Shown piece by piece: positions 26,038 to 33,286 of a stretch of 37,470 bases of DNA (the stretch's first letter is position 1; each line of letters starts with the position of its first letter). This DNA comes from JAGWRA01 sp035534615 (GTDB lineage Bacteria; Acidobacteriota; Vicinamibacteria; Vicinamibacterales; CAVVIG01): contig DATLRO010000142.1 in NCBI GenBank assembly GCA_035534615.1, forward strand, positions 1 through 37,470, read 5' to 3'. The notes below the pieces were generated by a model that was given only the letters and a program-made list of their open reading frames with translations, was not told the DNA's origin and made no database searches. The translations under genes were made by a program, and so were the position numbers.

Positions 26038-27161
26038 CAGACGCGCGCCTGCTCCGCCTCGCGGCGCGTGGTCAGCGGCACCAGCGGCCCGGCCGGATTG
26101 ACCGGACGGAGCGGCTCGTCCAGCAGCGCGAGGGCGTCCGCGTCCGGATGCCGGGTGAAGAACGTCGCGCGCACGGTCGCGGCCATCCCCTTCAGCGAGC
26201 CGAACGTATCGTTGACCGCCGACGCCTCGTAGCCGGAATGCACCATGCAGTTCGCGCACTTCGGGTTGCCCGATTCCGTGCCGTACTGCGCCCACGCCGT
26301 CTCGGCCATCAGGTCCTGGAAGGTCTCCGCGTAGCCGTCCTGCAGGAGGTAGCACGGCTTCTGCCAGCCGAACAGGTTGTAGGTCGGCATGCCCCACGGC
26401 GTGCAGGCGTACTGGCGCTGCCCCGTCAGGAACTCCAGGAACAGCGGCGACTGGTTGAACCGCCAGCTCGACTTCCGGTTCGACAGGATCGCGCGGAACA
26501 GGCGGCGCGTCCGGGCCCGTCCCAGGAAGTGCTGCTGGTCGGGCGCCTTGTCGTACGAGTAGCCGGGCGACAGCATCATGCCTTCGACGCCGATCGCCAT
26601 CATCTCGTCGAAGAAGGCCCGCACGCTCTTCGGATCCGCGCCATCGAACAGCGTCGTGTTCGTCGTCACGCGGAAACCGCGCCGGACCGCCTCGCGGAGG
26701 CCGTCGACCGCGAGCGCGTAGCCCCCCTCCCGGCAGACCGAGAGGTCGTGGTGGGCTTCCTGGCCGTCGACGTGGACCGAGAAGGTCAGGTACTTGCTCG
26801 GCGTGAAGAGGTCGAGCTTCTCCTTGAGCAGCAGGGCGTTCGTGCAGAGGTAGATGTATTTCTTCCGCGCGACCAGTCCACGCACGATCTCGTCGATCTG
26901 CGGGTGCATGAGCGGCTCGCCGCCCGGAATCGACACCATCGGCGCGCCGCACTCGTCGACCGCCTTGAAGCACTCCTCCGGGGTGAGCTGCCGCTTCAGG
27001 ATGTGCGCGGGATATTGAATCTTGCCGCAGCCGGCGCACGCCAGATTGCAGCGGAACAGCGGCTCGAGCATGAGGACCAGCGGATACCGCCTCCGCCCCG
27101 ACAGCCGCTGCGTCAGGACGTAGGTCGCCACCGTCCACATCTGCGAGACGGGCACTCCCAT
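26037..27161 (-). CDS. hpnH: Hopanoid biosynthesis radical SAM protein HpnH
   Basis: A 374-residue radical SAM enzyme. It matches HpnH from the first residues (MGVPVSQMWTVATYVLTQRL, then YPLVLMLEPLFRCNLACAGC). The [4Fe-4S] cluster motif is CNLACAGC (CxxxCxxC), and SIPGGEPLMHP is the SAM-binding GGEP. The rest (LTNALL-type LCTNALLLKEKLDLFTPSKY; YACTPWGMPTYNLFGWQKPC; CANCMVHSGYEA) carries the extra Cys of the family. HpnH joins a 5'-deoxyadenosyl radical to diploptene, giving adenosylhopane, the first step of hopanoid side-chain extension. The frame is open 33 codons upstream but ATG 27161 begins the conserved part, with GGAGGG ahead. No squalene-hopene cyclase gene is in view. Confidence 0.93.
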   Translation of the reverse strand: MGVPVSQMWTVATYVLTQRLSGRRRYPLVLMLEPLFRCNLACAGCGKIQYPAHILKRQLTPEECFKAVDECGAPMVSIPGGEPLMHPQIDEIVRGLVARKKYIYLCTNALLLKEKLDLFTPSKYLTFSVHVDGQEAHHDLSVCREGGYALAVDGLREAVRRGFRVTTNTTLFDGADPKSVRAFFDEMMAIGVEGMMLSPGYSYDKAPDQQHFLGRARTRRLFRAILSNRKSSWRFNQSPLFLEFLTGQRQYACTPWGMPTYNLFGWQKPCYLLQDGYAETFQDLMAETAWAQYGTESGNPKCANCMVHSGYEASAVNDTFGSLKGMAATVRATFFTRHPDADALALLDEPLRPVNPAGPLVPLTTRREAEQARV

Positions 27162-27234
27162 GCGAAACAATCCCTCCAGGCCGGTGCGACCCGCGCCTGC
27201 GCGCGCTCGCCCCAACCAGCCGAATACCACGAGG

Positions 27235-27447
27235 TTAGCAGGCATTCGGCGCCGCAGCAAGGGCGGGCCCCGGCGCGGCCGGCCTGCACGCCGGGACGCC
27301 CCCTGGCCCGGCTGCGTCCGAACGCACCTCGTCGGCCCCGCGCAACCGTCGGATCGATCGCAGCAGCCTGAAATTGACGAGCAGTCCTTCCCAATAGGCG
27401 ATCACGAACCCGATCCAGGCCATCAGGGAGAATGCGGCCGCCGGCAC
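27235..27447 (-). CDS. Small membrane protein, hypothetical
   Basis: A 70-codon frame from a GTG two bases after the stop of the GT2-TPR gene. It has one strong membrane helix near the N-terminus (AAFSLMAWIGFVIAYWEGLL), followed by a basic stretch (NFRLLRSIRRLRG) and a Pro/Ala-rich end. I do not recognise a family. The same frame is open far upstream inside the glycosyltransferase gene, so a frameshifted C-terminal extension of that enzyme is an alternative. The helix and position next to hpnH and the glycosyltransferase favour a membrane anchor or partner. Confidence 0.4.
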   Translation of the reverse strand: MPAAAFSLMAWIGFVIAYWEGLLVNFRLLRSIRRLRGADEVRSDAAGPGGVPACRPAAPGPALAAAPNAC

Positions 27448-27449
27448 GG

Positions 27450-28697
27450 TCAGCAGGCGCGTCTCGACACGATACCGCCCGGACCGTCCCCATCGCCTGC
27501 TGACGATGCCGTCGTCATAGGCCCCCGGGCCTTCCGCGAACTGCCTGCGACGGCCACACCCGGCGCGCCGATCGCTCCTGAGGGCCGAGCGGCCTGGCTG
27601 CTTCGTTCCAGGGCCAGCGCGCGTTTGACGCGATATTCGAGGCTCGCCGGCTCCGCCGCTTCGGCCCGCCCGTACCAGGCGGCTGCCTCGGTCCACCGGC
27701 CCAGTCCGGCACAACAGGTTCCCAGCGCGACATGGGCGAACTCGCCAAAGATCCGGCGATCATAGGCCATCGTCGGGCAGGCGTCGCGCTCGTCCTCGAT
27801 GGCCGCAAGCTCGCGCAGGAGTGGCAGGGCATCGGCCCACCGCCGCCGGGCGATCAGATCGCTGGCACGCAGCCAGACGAGCAGCCAGTTGTCCGGGAAG
27901 CGCTCGCACGCCTCGTCCAGGAGCGCCCGCCGGCAGCCCTCGCTCTGCGCCGTCCGCTGGAGCAGGTCGGTGTACGGGAGGCTGTCGGCCGGGCTCCCTC
28001 CAGCGCGACGACGGACCAGACCGATGGCGCACTGCCAGGCGCTCAGCGCGCCCGCGGCGTCGCCGAGGCCGGCGAGGGCACGCCCGAGATCGGTCCAGTA
28101 AACGACGTTCTCACCCTCATCCCGGATCGCCTGCCGCAGCAGCGGCAGATCCCGCCCGTGTTTCCGGCCTCTGACCGCCGGATCGTCATGGTGTTCGATG
28201 GAGAGGTCGCAGTCGCCCACGAGCGGTGCGGCGCACGCGCCCGTCATGCGCCGGATCGAAGGAAGAACGGATTCGCGGATTCTCCCCTCGAAGCGGATGC
28301 GGGGGTCATTGCGGAAGAGGCGGCAGGCGCGATGGCGTGTGAAGAGGGCGTCCGGCCGCAGCCAGACCCGATAGGCGACGGGCGGCGTTCCCGCGAGCGG
28401 CGGGATCAGGCGCCGGCGGTCGGCCCGCTCGATTCGCTCGTCTGCGTCGATCGACAGGATCCAGCGCCCGCGCGCCTGCGCGATCCCTTCGTTCCGGGCG
28501 GCCGCGAAGTCATCGCGCCAGCGGGACTCCACCACTCGAGCGCCCGCATGCCTGGCGACCTCCCGGGTCCGGTCGCGCGATCCGGTGTCGAGCACGAGAA
28601 CCTCGTCGACGAGGTCCCGAACCGAGCGGAGACACTCGTCGAGCACGCCCTCTTCGTCGCGAACGATCAGGACAGCCGTGCAGGAGACGTCCGGCAT
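27450..28697 (-). CDS. GT2 glycosyltransferase with C-terminal TPR region
   Basis: A 415-residue protein. The GT-A domain (AVLIVRDEEGVLDECLRSVR; VLDTGSRDRTREVARHAGAR) has the DxD motif in ILSIDADERI at about residue 87. From about residue 210 the chain is helical repeats (VVYWTDLGRALAGLGDAAGA; LLVWLRASDLIARRRWADAL; GTCCAGLGRWTEAAAWYGRA), readable as TPR units. Fusion of GT2 and TPR parts is found in peptide S/O-glycosyltransferases such as SunS and in surface-polysaccharide enzymes. The start ATG is 10 bases after a 49-codon peptide gene, so peptide glycosylation is a reasonable hypothesis. The last 40 residues are Ser/Gly-rich and look unstructured. The extra frame upstream of 28697 is not used. 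Confidence 0.85.
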   Translation of the reverse strand: MPDVSCTAVLIVRDEEGVLDECLRSVRDLVDEVLVLDTGSRDRTREVARHAGARVVESRWRDDFAAARNEGIAQARGRWILSIDADERIERADRRRLIPPLAGTPPVAYRVWLRPDALFTRHRACRLFRNDPRIRFEGRIRESVLPSIRRMTGACAAPLVGDCDLSIEHHDDPAVRGRKHGRDLPLLRQAIRDEGENVVYWTDLGRALAGLGDAAGALSAWQCAIGLVRRRAGGSPADSLPYTDLLQRTAQSEGCRRALLDEACERFPDNWLLVWLRASDLIARRRWADALPLLRELAAIEDERDACPTMAYDRRIFGEFAHVALGTCCAGLGRWTEAAAWYGRAEAAEPASLEYRVKRALALERSSQAARPSGAIGAPGVAVAGSSRKARGPMTTASSAGDGDGPGGIVSRRAC

Positions 28698-28707
28698 GCC
28701 GGCGCAA

Positions 28708-28857
28708 TCACGACCCGTGAGGGACCTGGGCACCCAGCGTGGCGACCTGGAGTGCCGACATCGAAAACGAGGCCATGGCGGGAATCGCGAAGCCGCCACG
28801 CACGAGGTCGCGCACGAATTGCCGCCGGTCGGAACCGACGCGCGCAAGAAGCTTCAA
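28708..28857 (-). CDS. 49-residue peptide with Arg-Arg signal, candidate precursor or substrate peptide
   Basis: A short frame on the minus strand starts at TTG (28857-28855), overlapping the stop of the HprK-like gene by two bases, with GAGGG 6 bases upstream. It ends in TGA at 28710-28708. The peptide is MKLLARVGSDRRQFVRDLVR then GGFAIPAMASFSMSALQVAT then LGAQVPHGS. It has a basic N-terminus with a Tat-like DRRQFV motif, then a hydrophobic Ala/Ser/Met region, and a C-terminal Ser. It has no Cys. The gene fills the gap between kinase and glycosyltransferase exactly, with coupled junctions on both sides. I recognise a general likeness to short Arg-Arg peptides in PqqD-linked clusters but no named family. 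It could be a modified peptide, a lipid-anchor mimic or a regulator; none is proven. Confidence 0.6.
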   Translation of the reverse strand: MKLLARVGSDRRQFVRDLVRGGFAIPAMASFSMSALQVATLGAQVPHGS

Positions 28858-29756
28858 TTCACCCTCATCTTCTGCCACGGATCTTCCTTTCCATCAGGCT
28901 CGGCCGACCAGCGTGGGGCGACCGTCGCGTTCAAGGTGGTCTGCATCAGCCGGGCCGCCATCGACAGGTCGCCCATGTGCAGGGTGTAGCAGTCGGCGGC
29001 ACGCACCAGCGTGCCGAGCGCTTGAATCCACGCACCCGCCTCGCGTCCGTCGAACAGGCTCTGTGACATGAGGCGCTGGATCATCGCCAGTTTCGGGCAC
29101 GCCTGGACCGTCGTGGTCCCTCCGTGGTTCGGCTGCAAGAAGAAGATCGCCACAGGCCCGCCAGGCCCGATGGCCCATGGAAGCCCCGCGTCCGTCGGAT
29201 CGAACGCGACGATCTTCTGTCCCCCCTCCCCCATGACGAACGGCAGGCGGTCGGCCACCGCCGCCACCTGCGGCAGCAGGTCGAGCGCGGGGGCCTTCAG
29301 GTGAAAGCGCCTGGGCAGCGCAATCACCTCGCGGCCGAGGCCGAACACCATCTCGTCGCCGGACACGCTGAAGCCCTCGAAGACGAGCCTGGCCATGAGG
29401 GTCGACTTGCCCACGCCCTTGGGACCGGCCGTCAGGAACAGCTTTCCCTGGTAGCTGCCACAGCCGGCGTGCAGCCGCAGGCGGCCGTGCATCTGACCGT
29501 ACACGATCGCGTGCATCCGGCGAAACAGCTCGATCAGGACGCGATCGGCGCTGCCGTCGCGGTACCACACGTTCCCGTTCTCCCGGACGAGGTAGCCGTC
29601 GTCCTCCCGGTCGACCTGGTACGCGACACGGCGGGACACCGGGTACTGCTGGACCGCGCTGACCACCACGTAGTCGAGCCTGCCTGCGATCTCCGGGCAG
29701 GCGGTGGCGATCGAGACCTCGCACCCCAGCACTTGAAAGGTCCGGGCGGCGGTCAC
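28854..29756 (-). CDS. HPr-kinase-like ATP-binding protein (HprK-related kinase)
   Basis: A 300-residue protein whose C-terminal two thirds resemble the HPr kinase/phosphorylase catalytic domain: LRLHAG (His96), Walker A GPKGVGKSTL at about 111-120, and FSVSGDEMVF for the acidic pair. The HPr-binding elements and partners are not present. The start GTG overlaps the PqqD-like stop in a GTGA junction. HprK-like proteins paired with PqqD-like proteins are known from the HPr-rel-A peptide systems and from lasso peptide clusters, where such a kinase phosphorylates a precursor Ser. A role in phosphorylating the adjacent peptide is an inference. The protein ends with DPWQKMRVN and is followed by that peptide gene. 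Confidence 0.85.
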   Translation of the reverse strand: MTAARTFQVLGCEVSIATACPEIAGRLDYVVVSAVQQYPVSRRVAYQVDREDDGYLVRENGNVWYRDGSADRVLIELFRRMHAIVYGQMHGRLRLHAGCGSYQGKLFLTAGPKGVGKSTLMARLVFEGFSVSGDEMVFGLGREVIALPRRFHLKAPALDLLPQVAAVADRLPFVMGEGGQKIVAFDPTDAGLPWAIGPGGPVAIFFLQPNHGGTTTVQACPKLAMIQRLMSQSLFDGREAGAWIQALGTLVRAADCYTLHMGDLSMAARLMQTTLNATVAPRWSAEPDGKEDPWQKMRVN

Positions 29757-30022
29757 CGGATCAGCCCTTCGCGGGCGAAGCTGTCGAGAATGTCGTTCAC
29801 CTCCGCCTCGGGCGCGCCCGGCAGGCCGAAAGCCGAGCCCAGCACCGTGGCGATTTCGTCGCGCGCATTCCCGCCCGTGCACAGCTCGAGGACCAGGGCC
29901 GCGGTATTGTTCAGATAGTGCACGCGGTCGTTCCCCGCCTCATAGACCACGTACCCGTCGACGACCTCGCAGATATCGAGTCCGTCGCTCCGCTTCGGCT
30001 TCCATGCATCGGGCCGCGCCAT
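29753..30022 (-). CDS. PqqD-like peptide chaperone
   Basis: An 89-residue protein of normal PqqD length. The sequence GLDICEVVDGYVVYEAGNDR, then VHYLNNTAALVLELCTGGNA, then EIATVLGSAFGLP, is the winged-helix RRE fold. PqqD family proteins bind leader peptides and present them to modifying enzymes. GGAG lies 6 bases before the ATG. It is coupled to the HprK-like gene by a GTGA overlap. No radical SAM PqqE or B1/B2/C lasso genes are beside it. The only radical SAM enzyme nearby is hpnH, which acts on a lipid. Confidence 0.88.
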   Translation of the reverse strand: MARPDAWKPKRSDGLDICEVVDGYVVYEAGNDRVHYLNNTAALVLELCTGGNARDEIATVLGSAFGLPGAPEAEVNDILDSFAREGLIR

Positions 30023-30035
30023 GTTCAGCTCCGTC

Positions 30036-30911
30036 TTACGGCAGTACCTTGAGGATCGCGGCGATCCGGTCGACGAACGTGTGCGTGTCTCGAACGGTCC
30101 GCATCAGATCGCGCACCCGGGCGACCGCCCCCGGAGCGTGCAGGGCCTCCTCGCCATCCACGAAGAGCTGACGCGTGTCGGGATTGACCACCAGCCGACC
30201 GTCGAACATGTCGTTCACCGCCGCCGAATTGGTCAGCCCCAGCTGCCCGTAGCTGATGTTCTTGAAGATCCGGCATGGCACGTAGCCTTCCGCGAGCTGC
30301 CAGGTGCCGGTGATCGCGGGAGCCAGGCAGGAGCGCTGGATCAGCGCGATGTGCGTCTCCCGCGACACGCTGGCGCGGTGTACGAACGCCACGCGATGCT
30401 CCTGGCACGCCTGCTGGAATCCTTCGAGTTCGTGAACGTTGCCGAACCGGCCGTCGCCGATGGTGCCGATCCAGTGCGAGGCCGGCTCTCTGGCCCTGCC
30501 GGCCCAGTCGAGGCAGATTTCATGCGGCAGCAGGTCGGTCGCCCAAGGCTGGTACAGAACGCCGTCGGAATAATACGATGCCGGACCGACACGGTCAAAC
30601 ATCCGGGATCGCGCCGTCGTCTGGCAATACACCTGGATCTGGAGACAACTGCCGAGGACCGGCGCATACCGGGCAAGATCGCAATTGTGCAGCACGTACT
30701 TGCAGTCGCGGCGGATCGGGAGGCGGCCGTCCACCTGTCCCTCGGTCAGGAACAGCGCGCCCTTGAGGTCGAGGCCGGACACATCGTCGTCGTTGTCGAC
30801 CCAGTGGACCTCGTACCCGAGAAACCGGAACGCCCGGACGAATCCCTCGTGCACGTACGAATGTGTGTGCGAGAAGAGCTTGTGGCCCCACACAATCACG
30901 GTCTTCGCCAT
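30036..30911 (-). CDS. Glycosyltransferase, CgeB-like GT-B type
   Basis: A 291-residue protein starting MAKTVIVWGHKLFSHTHSYV. The N-terminal Rossmann half reads FVRAFRFLGYEVHWVDNDDD. The C-terminal half has the CgeB/Glyco_trans_1_2-like signature (YVPCRIFKNISYGQLGLTNS, then VNPDTRQLFVDGEEAL). It probably uses a nucleotide sugar, acceptor unknown. The ATG overlaps the methyltransferase stop (TGATG). It is followed 13 bp later by the PqqD-like gene. The frame is open further upstream inside the methyltransferase gene, but that part is a shadow. Confidence 0.8.
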   Translation of the reverse strand: MAKTVIVWGHKLFSHTHSYVHEGFVRAFRFLGYEVHWVDNDDDVSGLDLKGALFLTEGQVDGRLPIRRDCKYVLHNCDLARYAPVLGSCLQIQVYCQTTARSRMFDRVGPASYYSDGVLYQPWATDLLPHEICLDWAGRAREPASHWIGTIGDGRFGNVHELEGFQQACQEHRVAFVHRASVSRETHIALIQRSCLAPAITGTWQLAEGYVPCRIFKNISYGQLGLTNSAAVNDMFDGRLVVNPDTRQLFVDGEEALHAPGAVARVRDLMRTVRDTHTFVDRIAAILKVLP

Positions 30912-31618
30912 CACGCCTCCCGGACGAGCAGGTACTGGTACTCGTCCATCTCGATCCGGAAGCCATGGGCCAGCAGGAACGGCAGTGAGTACTTCGCCTT
31001 CCCGAGCTCGGACCGTTCCCCGAACGTCCGCGGCGTCTGGTTCCGCACGTCGTCGATGAGGATGACCCCGCCGCGCGGCAGCAGGCTGCGCTCCACGAGG
31101 AGCCTGGCCTCGGCCAGCTGCAGCTCCGCCGTTGGCTCGAGCGGTGTGATGTCGCCGGTATCCAGGTACACGAGGTCGATGGAGCCGGAAAACCCGCGCA
31201 GAAAGTCGCGCGAATCCGAAAGGGCGTACGAAAAGAGCGGCGCGAACGGCTCGGTGACCCGGCGGCAGCGCTCGAGGTGCGAGGCCGCGCAATCGACCGT
31301 GACGATCGCCGGCGTCAGGTCCGCGAGGCATCCGGCCGCCAGCCGGCTGAAGCATCCCGCCCCCCAATCCCAGTTCGCCGGCTCGTCAGGGGTCCAGGCG
31401 GACCAGTCATCGGTGTTGCACGCCGCGAGCCCACCGTGGGTATAGCTGCGGATGGTGCCCAGCTCCACGACGACGCGACCGCCGGAGCGGCGGAACAGCT
31501 CGAACGCGCGCTGGAACGTATGATAGCGCGACAACGGACGCCGCTCGAACGCCGACCAGTCCTGACCGGCGTACGTCCACTCGTCGAGGTAATCCCGGTA
31601 CTCATCCAACCCGGTCAA
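30911..31618 (-). CDS. Class I SAM-dependent methyltransferase
   Basis: A 235-residue enzyme with a Rossmann SAM fold: motif I VVVELGTIRSYTHGG, then IVTVDCAASHLERC, SGSIDLVYLDTGD, and GGVILIDDVRNQ. These fit the Methyltransf_24-like class (O- or C-methylation of sugars or small molecules). It starts at TTG (31618) with GGAGA about 7 bases upstream, overlapping the previous glycosyltransferase by 17 bases. It may methylate a sugar of the glycan made by the flanking glycosyltransferases; the substrate is not evident. Confidence 0.85.
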   Translation of the reverse strand: MTGLDEYRDYLDEWTYAGQDWSAFERRPLSRYHTFQRAFELFRRSGGRVVVELGTIRSYTHGGLAACNTDDWSAWTPDEPANWDWGAGCFSRLAAGCLADLTPAIVTVDCAASHLERCRRVTEPFAPLFSYALSDSRDFLRGFSGSIDLVYLDTGDITPLEPTAELQLAEARLLVERSLLPRGGVILIDDVRNQTPRTFGERSELGKAKYSLPFLLAHGFRIEMDEYQYLLVREA

Positions 31619-32567
31619 AGATCTCTCTCCATTGCGCGAGCGTCCGGGTGGTGTGGGCTTCGCAGAACTCCGCGATCGCCTGCCGGCGCGGCGAGAGGTC
31701 GCTCTCCGCGAGTTCCTGCAGCTGGCTCCACGAATCGAAGTACGAGAACAGGCCGTCGTGCGCCGGAGCGTACCACTCGGCCAGATCCAGACAGTCGGGC
31801 CAGAACGGCGGACTCCAGAAGAACTCCATCGAGCCGGCGAGATCCATCAGCATCCGTCGCGAGGGAATCAGATACGGCAGGCCCGCCTGCAGGTTCTCGA
31901 ACAGCGCGAAGTTGGACCACGCGTAGGGGATGTGAATCACCGCCCTGAAGCCCCGGAGGTCCGACGGTCCGCCGTAGCGCCCGCCGTACGCGGCGATGCC
32001 GAGCGTCCGGCAGCGGCCGTCGAGATCGGCGGCCGTATCGTTATGACGGGGCGGAATGACGCAGGTCGTCGGACGGTCGATCGCCGCCGGCACGAGTCCC
32101 ACGGCCTGACACGCCAGACGCCTCCCGACCGGTTTGACGGTCAAGGAGCCGAGAGGGATGCCCCGGGCCCTCGCGTAGTGGTGCTCGAAATCGGTGTAGG
32201 CCGCCACGACGGTCCGCGGCCGCGCCAGCGCCGACGCGAACAGCCGGTAGTACCCGGCATCGGGGAACCCGCAGTCGTTCGTCGCCTGGTCGCAGTAATC
32301 GAACCGGTTGCAGATCCAGATCACGAGCCCTTTCGGCCAGTCGTTCTGCAGGAAGATCCGGGCCAGCGGCGCGGTATCGGATGTCAGGATCACATCGTAG
32401 GCGAGAAACCGGTCGCGGTCGGCCTGCCATGCCGCCTCGGCTCGCGTCGCATCGATGTTGTACCCGCCGCGATAGTGATAGTGATCGATCGTGATCCCGA
32501 ACCGGGCCGCGACGTACTCCAGATCGTCCTGGCACCCCTGGTGGTGCGTGACGTGGAGCACCTTCAC
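31602..32567 (-). CDS. Glycosyltransferase-like protein, GT-B type, poorly conserved
   Basis: A 321-residue protein starting at GTG in a 4-base overlap with the GT6 stop. The first strands (KVLHVTHHQGCQDDLEYVAA; YDVILTSDTAPLARIFLQND; GLVIWICNRFDYCDQATND) and the later region (RAVIHIPYAWSNFALFENLQ, then AGLPYLIPSRRM) look like the two halves of a GT-B enzyme, the latter being the donor-site helix region. No exact family is recognised. Its place in a run of glycosyltransferases supports the call. A very long upstream extension of the frame is not used because it overlaps GT6. Confidence 0.7.
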   Translation of the reverse strand: MKVLHVTHHQGCQDDLEYVAARFGITIDHYHYRGGYNIDATRAEAAWQADRDRFLAYDVILTSDTAPLARIFLQNDWPKGLVIWICNRFDYCDQATNDCGFPDAGYYRLFASALARPRTVVAAYTDFEHHYARARGIPLGSLTVKPVGRRLACQAVGLVPAAIDRPTTCVIPPRHNDTAADLDGRCRTLGIAAYGGRYGGPSDLRGFRAVIHIPYAWSNFALFENLQAGLPYLIPSRRMLMDLAGSMEFFWSPPFWPDCLDLAEWYAPAHDGLFSYFDSWSQLQELAESDLSPRRQAIAEFCEAHTTRTLAQWREIFDRVG

Positions 32568-33241
32568 CGGCGCATCTCCGCGTGCGGTTTGTCGAGAGCC
32601 ACCAGCTTGCGCGGCAGCGGCAGCGTCATCGACTCGGGATAGCAGTACGACGGGCTGAGGATGAGGCTCGGGGATCGGTCGCAGAAGACCCGGTTGAGAT
32701 AGCTCTCGTCGTGCCACACGGCGACGACGTCCCTGGCCAGATCCTCGTCCACCAGGCCGCGCACCGCCCTCGCCGTGTCGAGGAACGACGTCGCGCGCCC
32801 GCCGTTGAACCCGCCGGCGAAGTACCAGTGCCCCTCATCCGGGGCGATGCAGGCACGCGAGCACGACCGGGTTTCGTACGGAAACTGCCGGCGCGGCACC
32901 CGGAAGAAGCCCGGGTGCAGCGTCCCGACGCGATCACCGAGGATCTCCGGCCCGACATGATCCGTGAAGCACATGTCGGCGTCGCAGCAGAAGAGATAAT
33001 CCAGCCTGGCGAGGAGCGCCTCCTGCCCGAGATACATGTGGTACCGCATCAGCGTGGGGCCCGGCCAGGGCAGGTGCGGCTGGTCGACCCTCCAGACACC
33101 CTCGGGGGCGTGCGGTTGATTCGTGAACAGGACGATCTGCGTCCGGTCGGTGGGGTGGAAATAGCGCCGCACGGACTCACAGAGTCGCTCGACGAACTCG
33201 AAGTACCGGTTGGTCGCCACTACGAGCAGCCCAGTCGTCAC
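32564..33241 (-). CDS. Family 6 glycosyltransferase (ABO blood-group / alpha-1,3-galactosyltransferase family)
   Basis: A 225-residue GT-A enzyme with almost every GT6 landmark: an N-terminal TNRYFEFVERLCESVRRYF, PWPGPTLMRYHMYL, the metal site CCDADMCF (Asp-Ala-Asp), DHVGPEILGDRVGTLHPGFF, WYFAGGFNGGRATSF, and WHDESYLNRVFCDRSPSLIL containing the catalytic-type Glu. Human ABO transferases have DVDMEFRDHVG, GTLHP and WHDESHLN at the same places. GT6 enzymes add alpha-1,3-linked Gal or GalNAc with retention to galactose-type acceptors. It is about the length of the bacterial catalytic core with no membrane anchor. The start GTG has GGAGAGG nine bases upstream. Confidence 0.92.
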   Translation of the reverse strand: MTTGLLVVATNRYFEFVERLCESVRRYFHPTDRTQIVLFTNQPHAPEGVWRVDQPHLPWPGPTLMRYHMYLGQEALLARLDYLFCCDADMCFTDHVGPEILGDRVGTLHPGFFRVPRRQFPYETRSCSRACIAPDEGHWYFAGGFNGGRATSFLDTARAVRGLVDEDLARDVVAVWHDESYLNRVFCDRSPSLILSPSYCYPESMTLPLPRKLVALDKPHAEMRR

Positions 33242-33286
33242 GAACCGTTCCTCTCCCGGAAAGGCTCCCCCGATCGCCGACCGCCG

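Noticed and set aside
26037..27161. Radical SAM enzyme as the peptide-modifying partner of the PqqD-like protein
   Set aside because: The sequence matches HpnH along its whole length and has no SPASM domain, so a hopanoid role is far more likely.
28854..30022. Complete lasso peptide biosynthesis locus
   Set aside because: Only PqqD-like and HprK-like genes are present. No transglutaminase-like B2 or asparagine-synthetase-like C gene exists in the window, so a lasso peptide claim is not supported.
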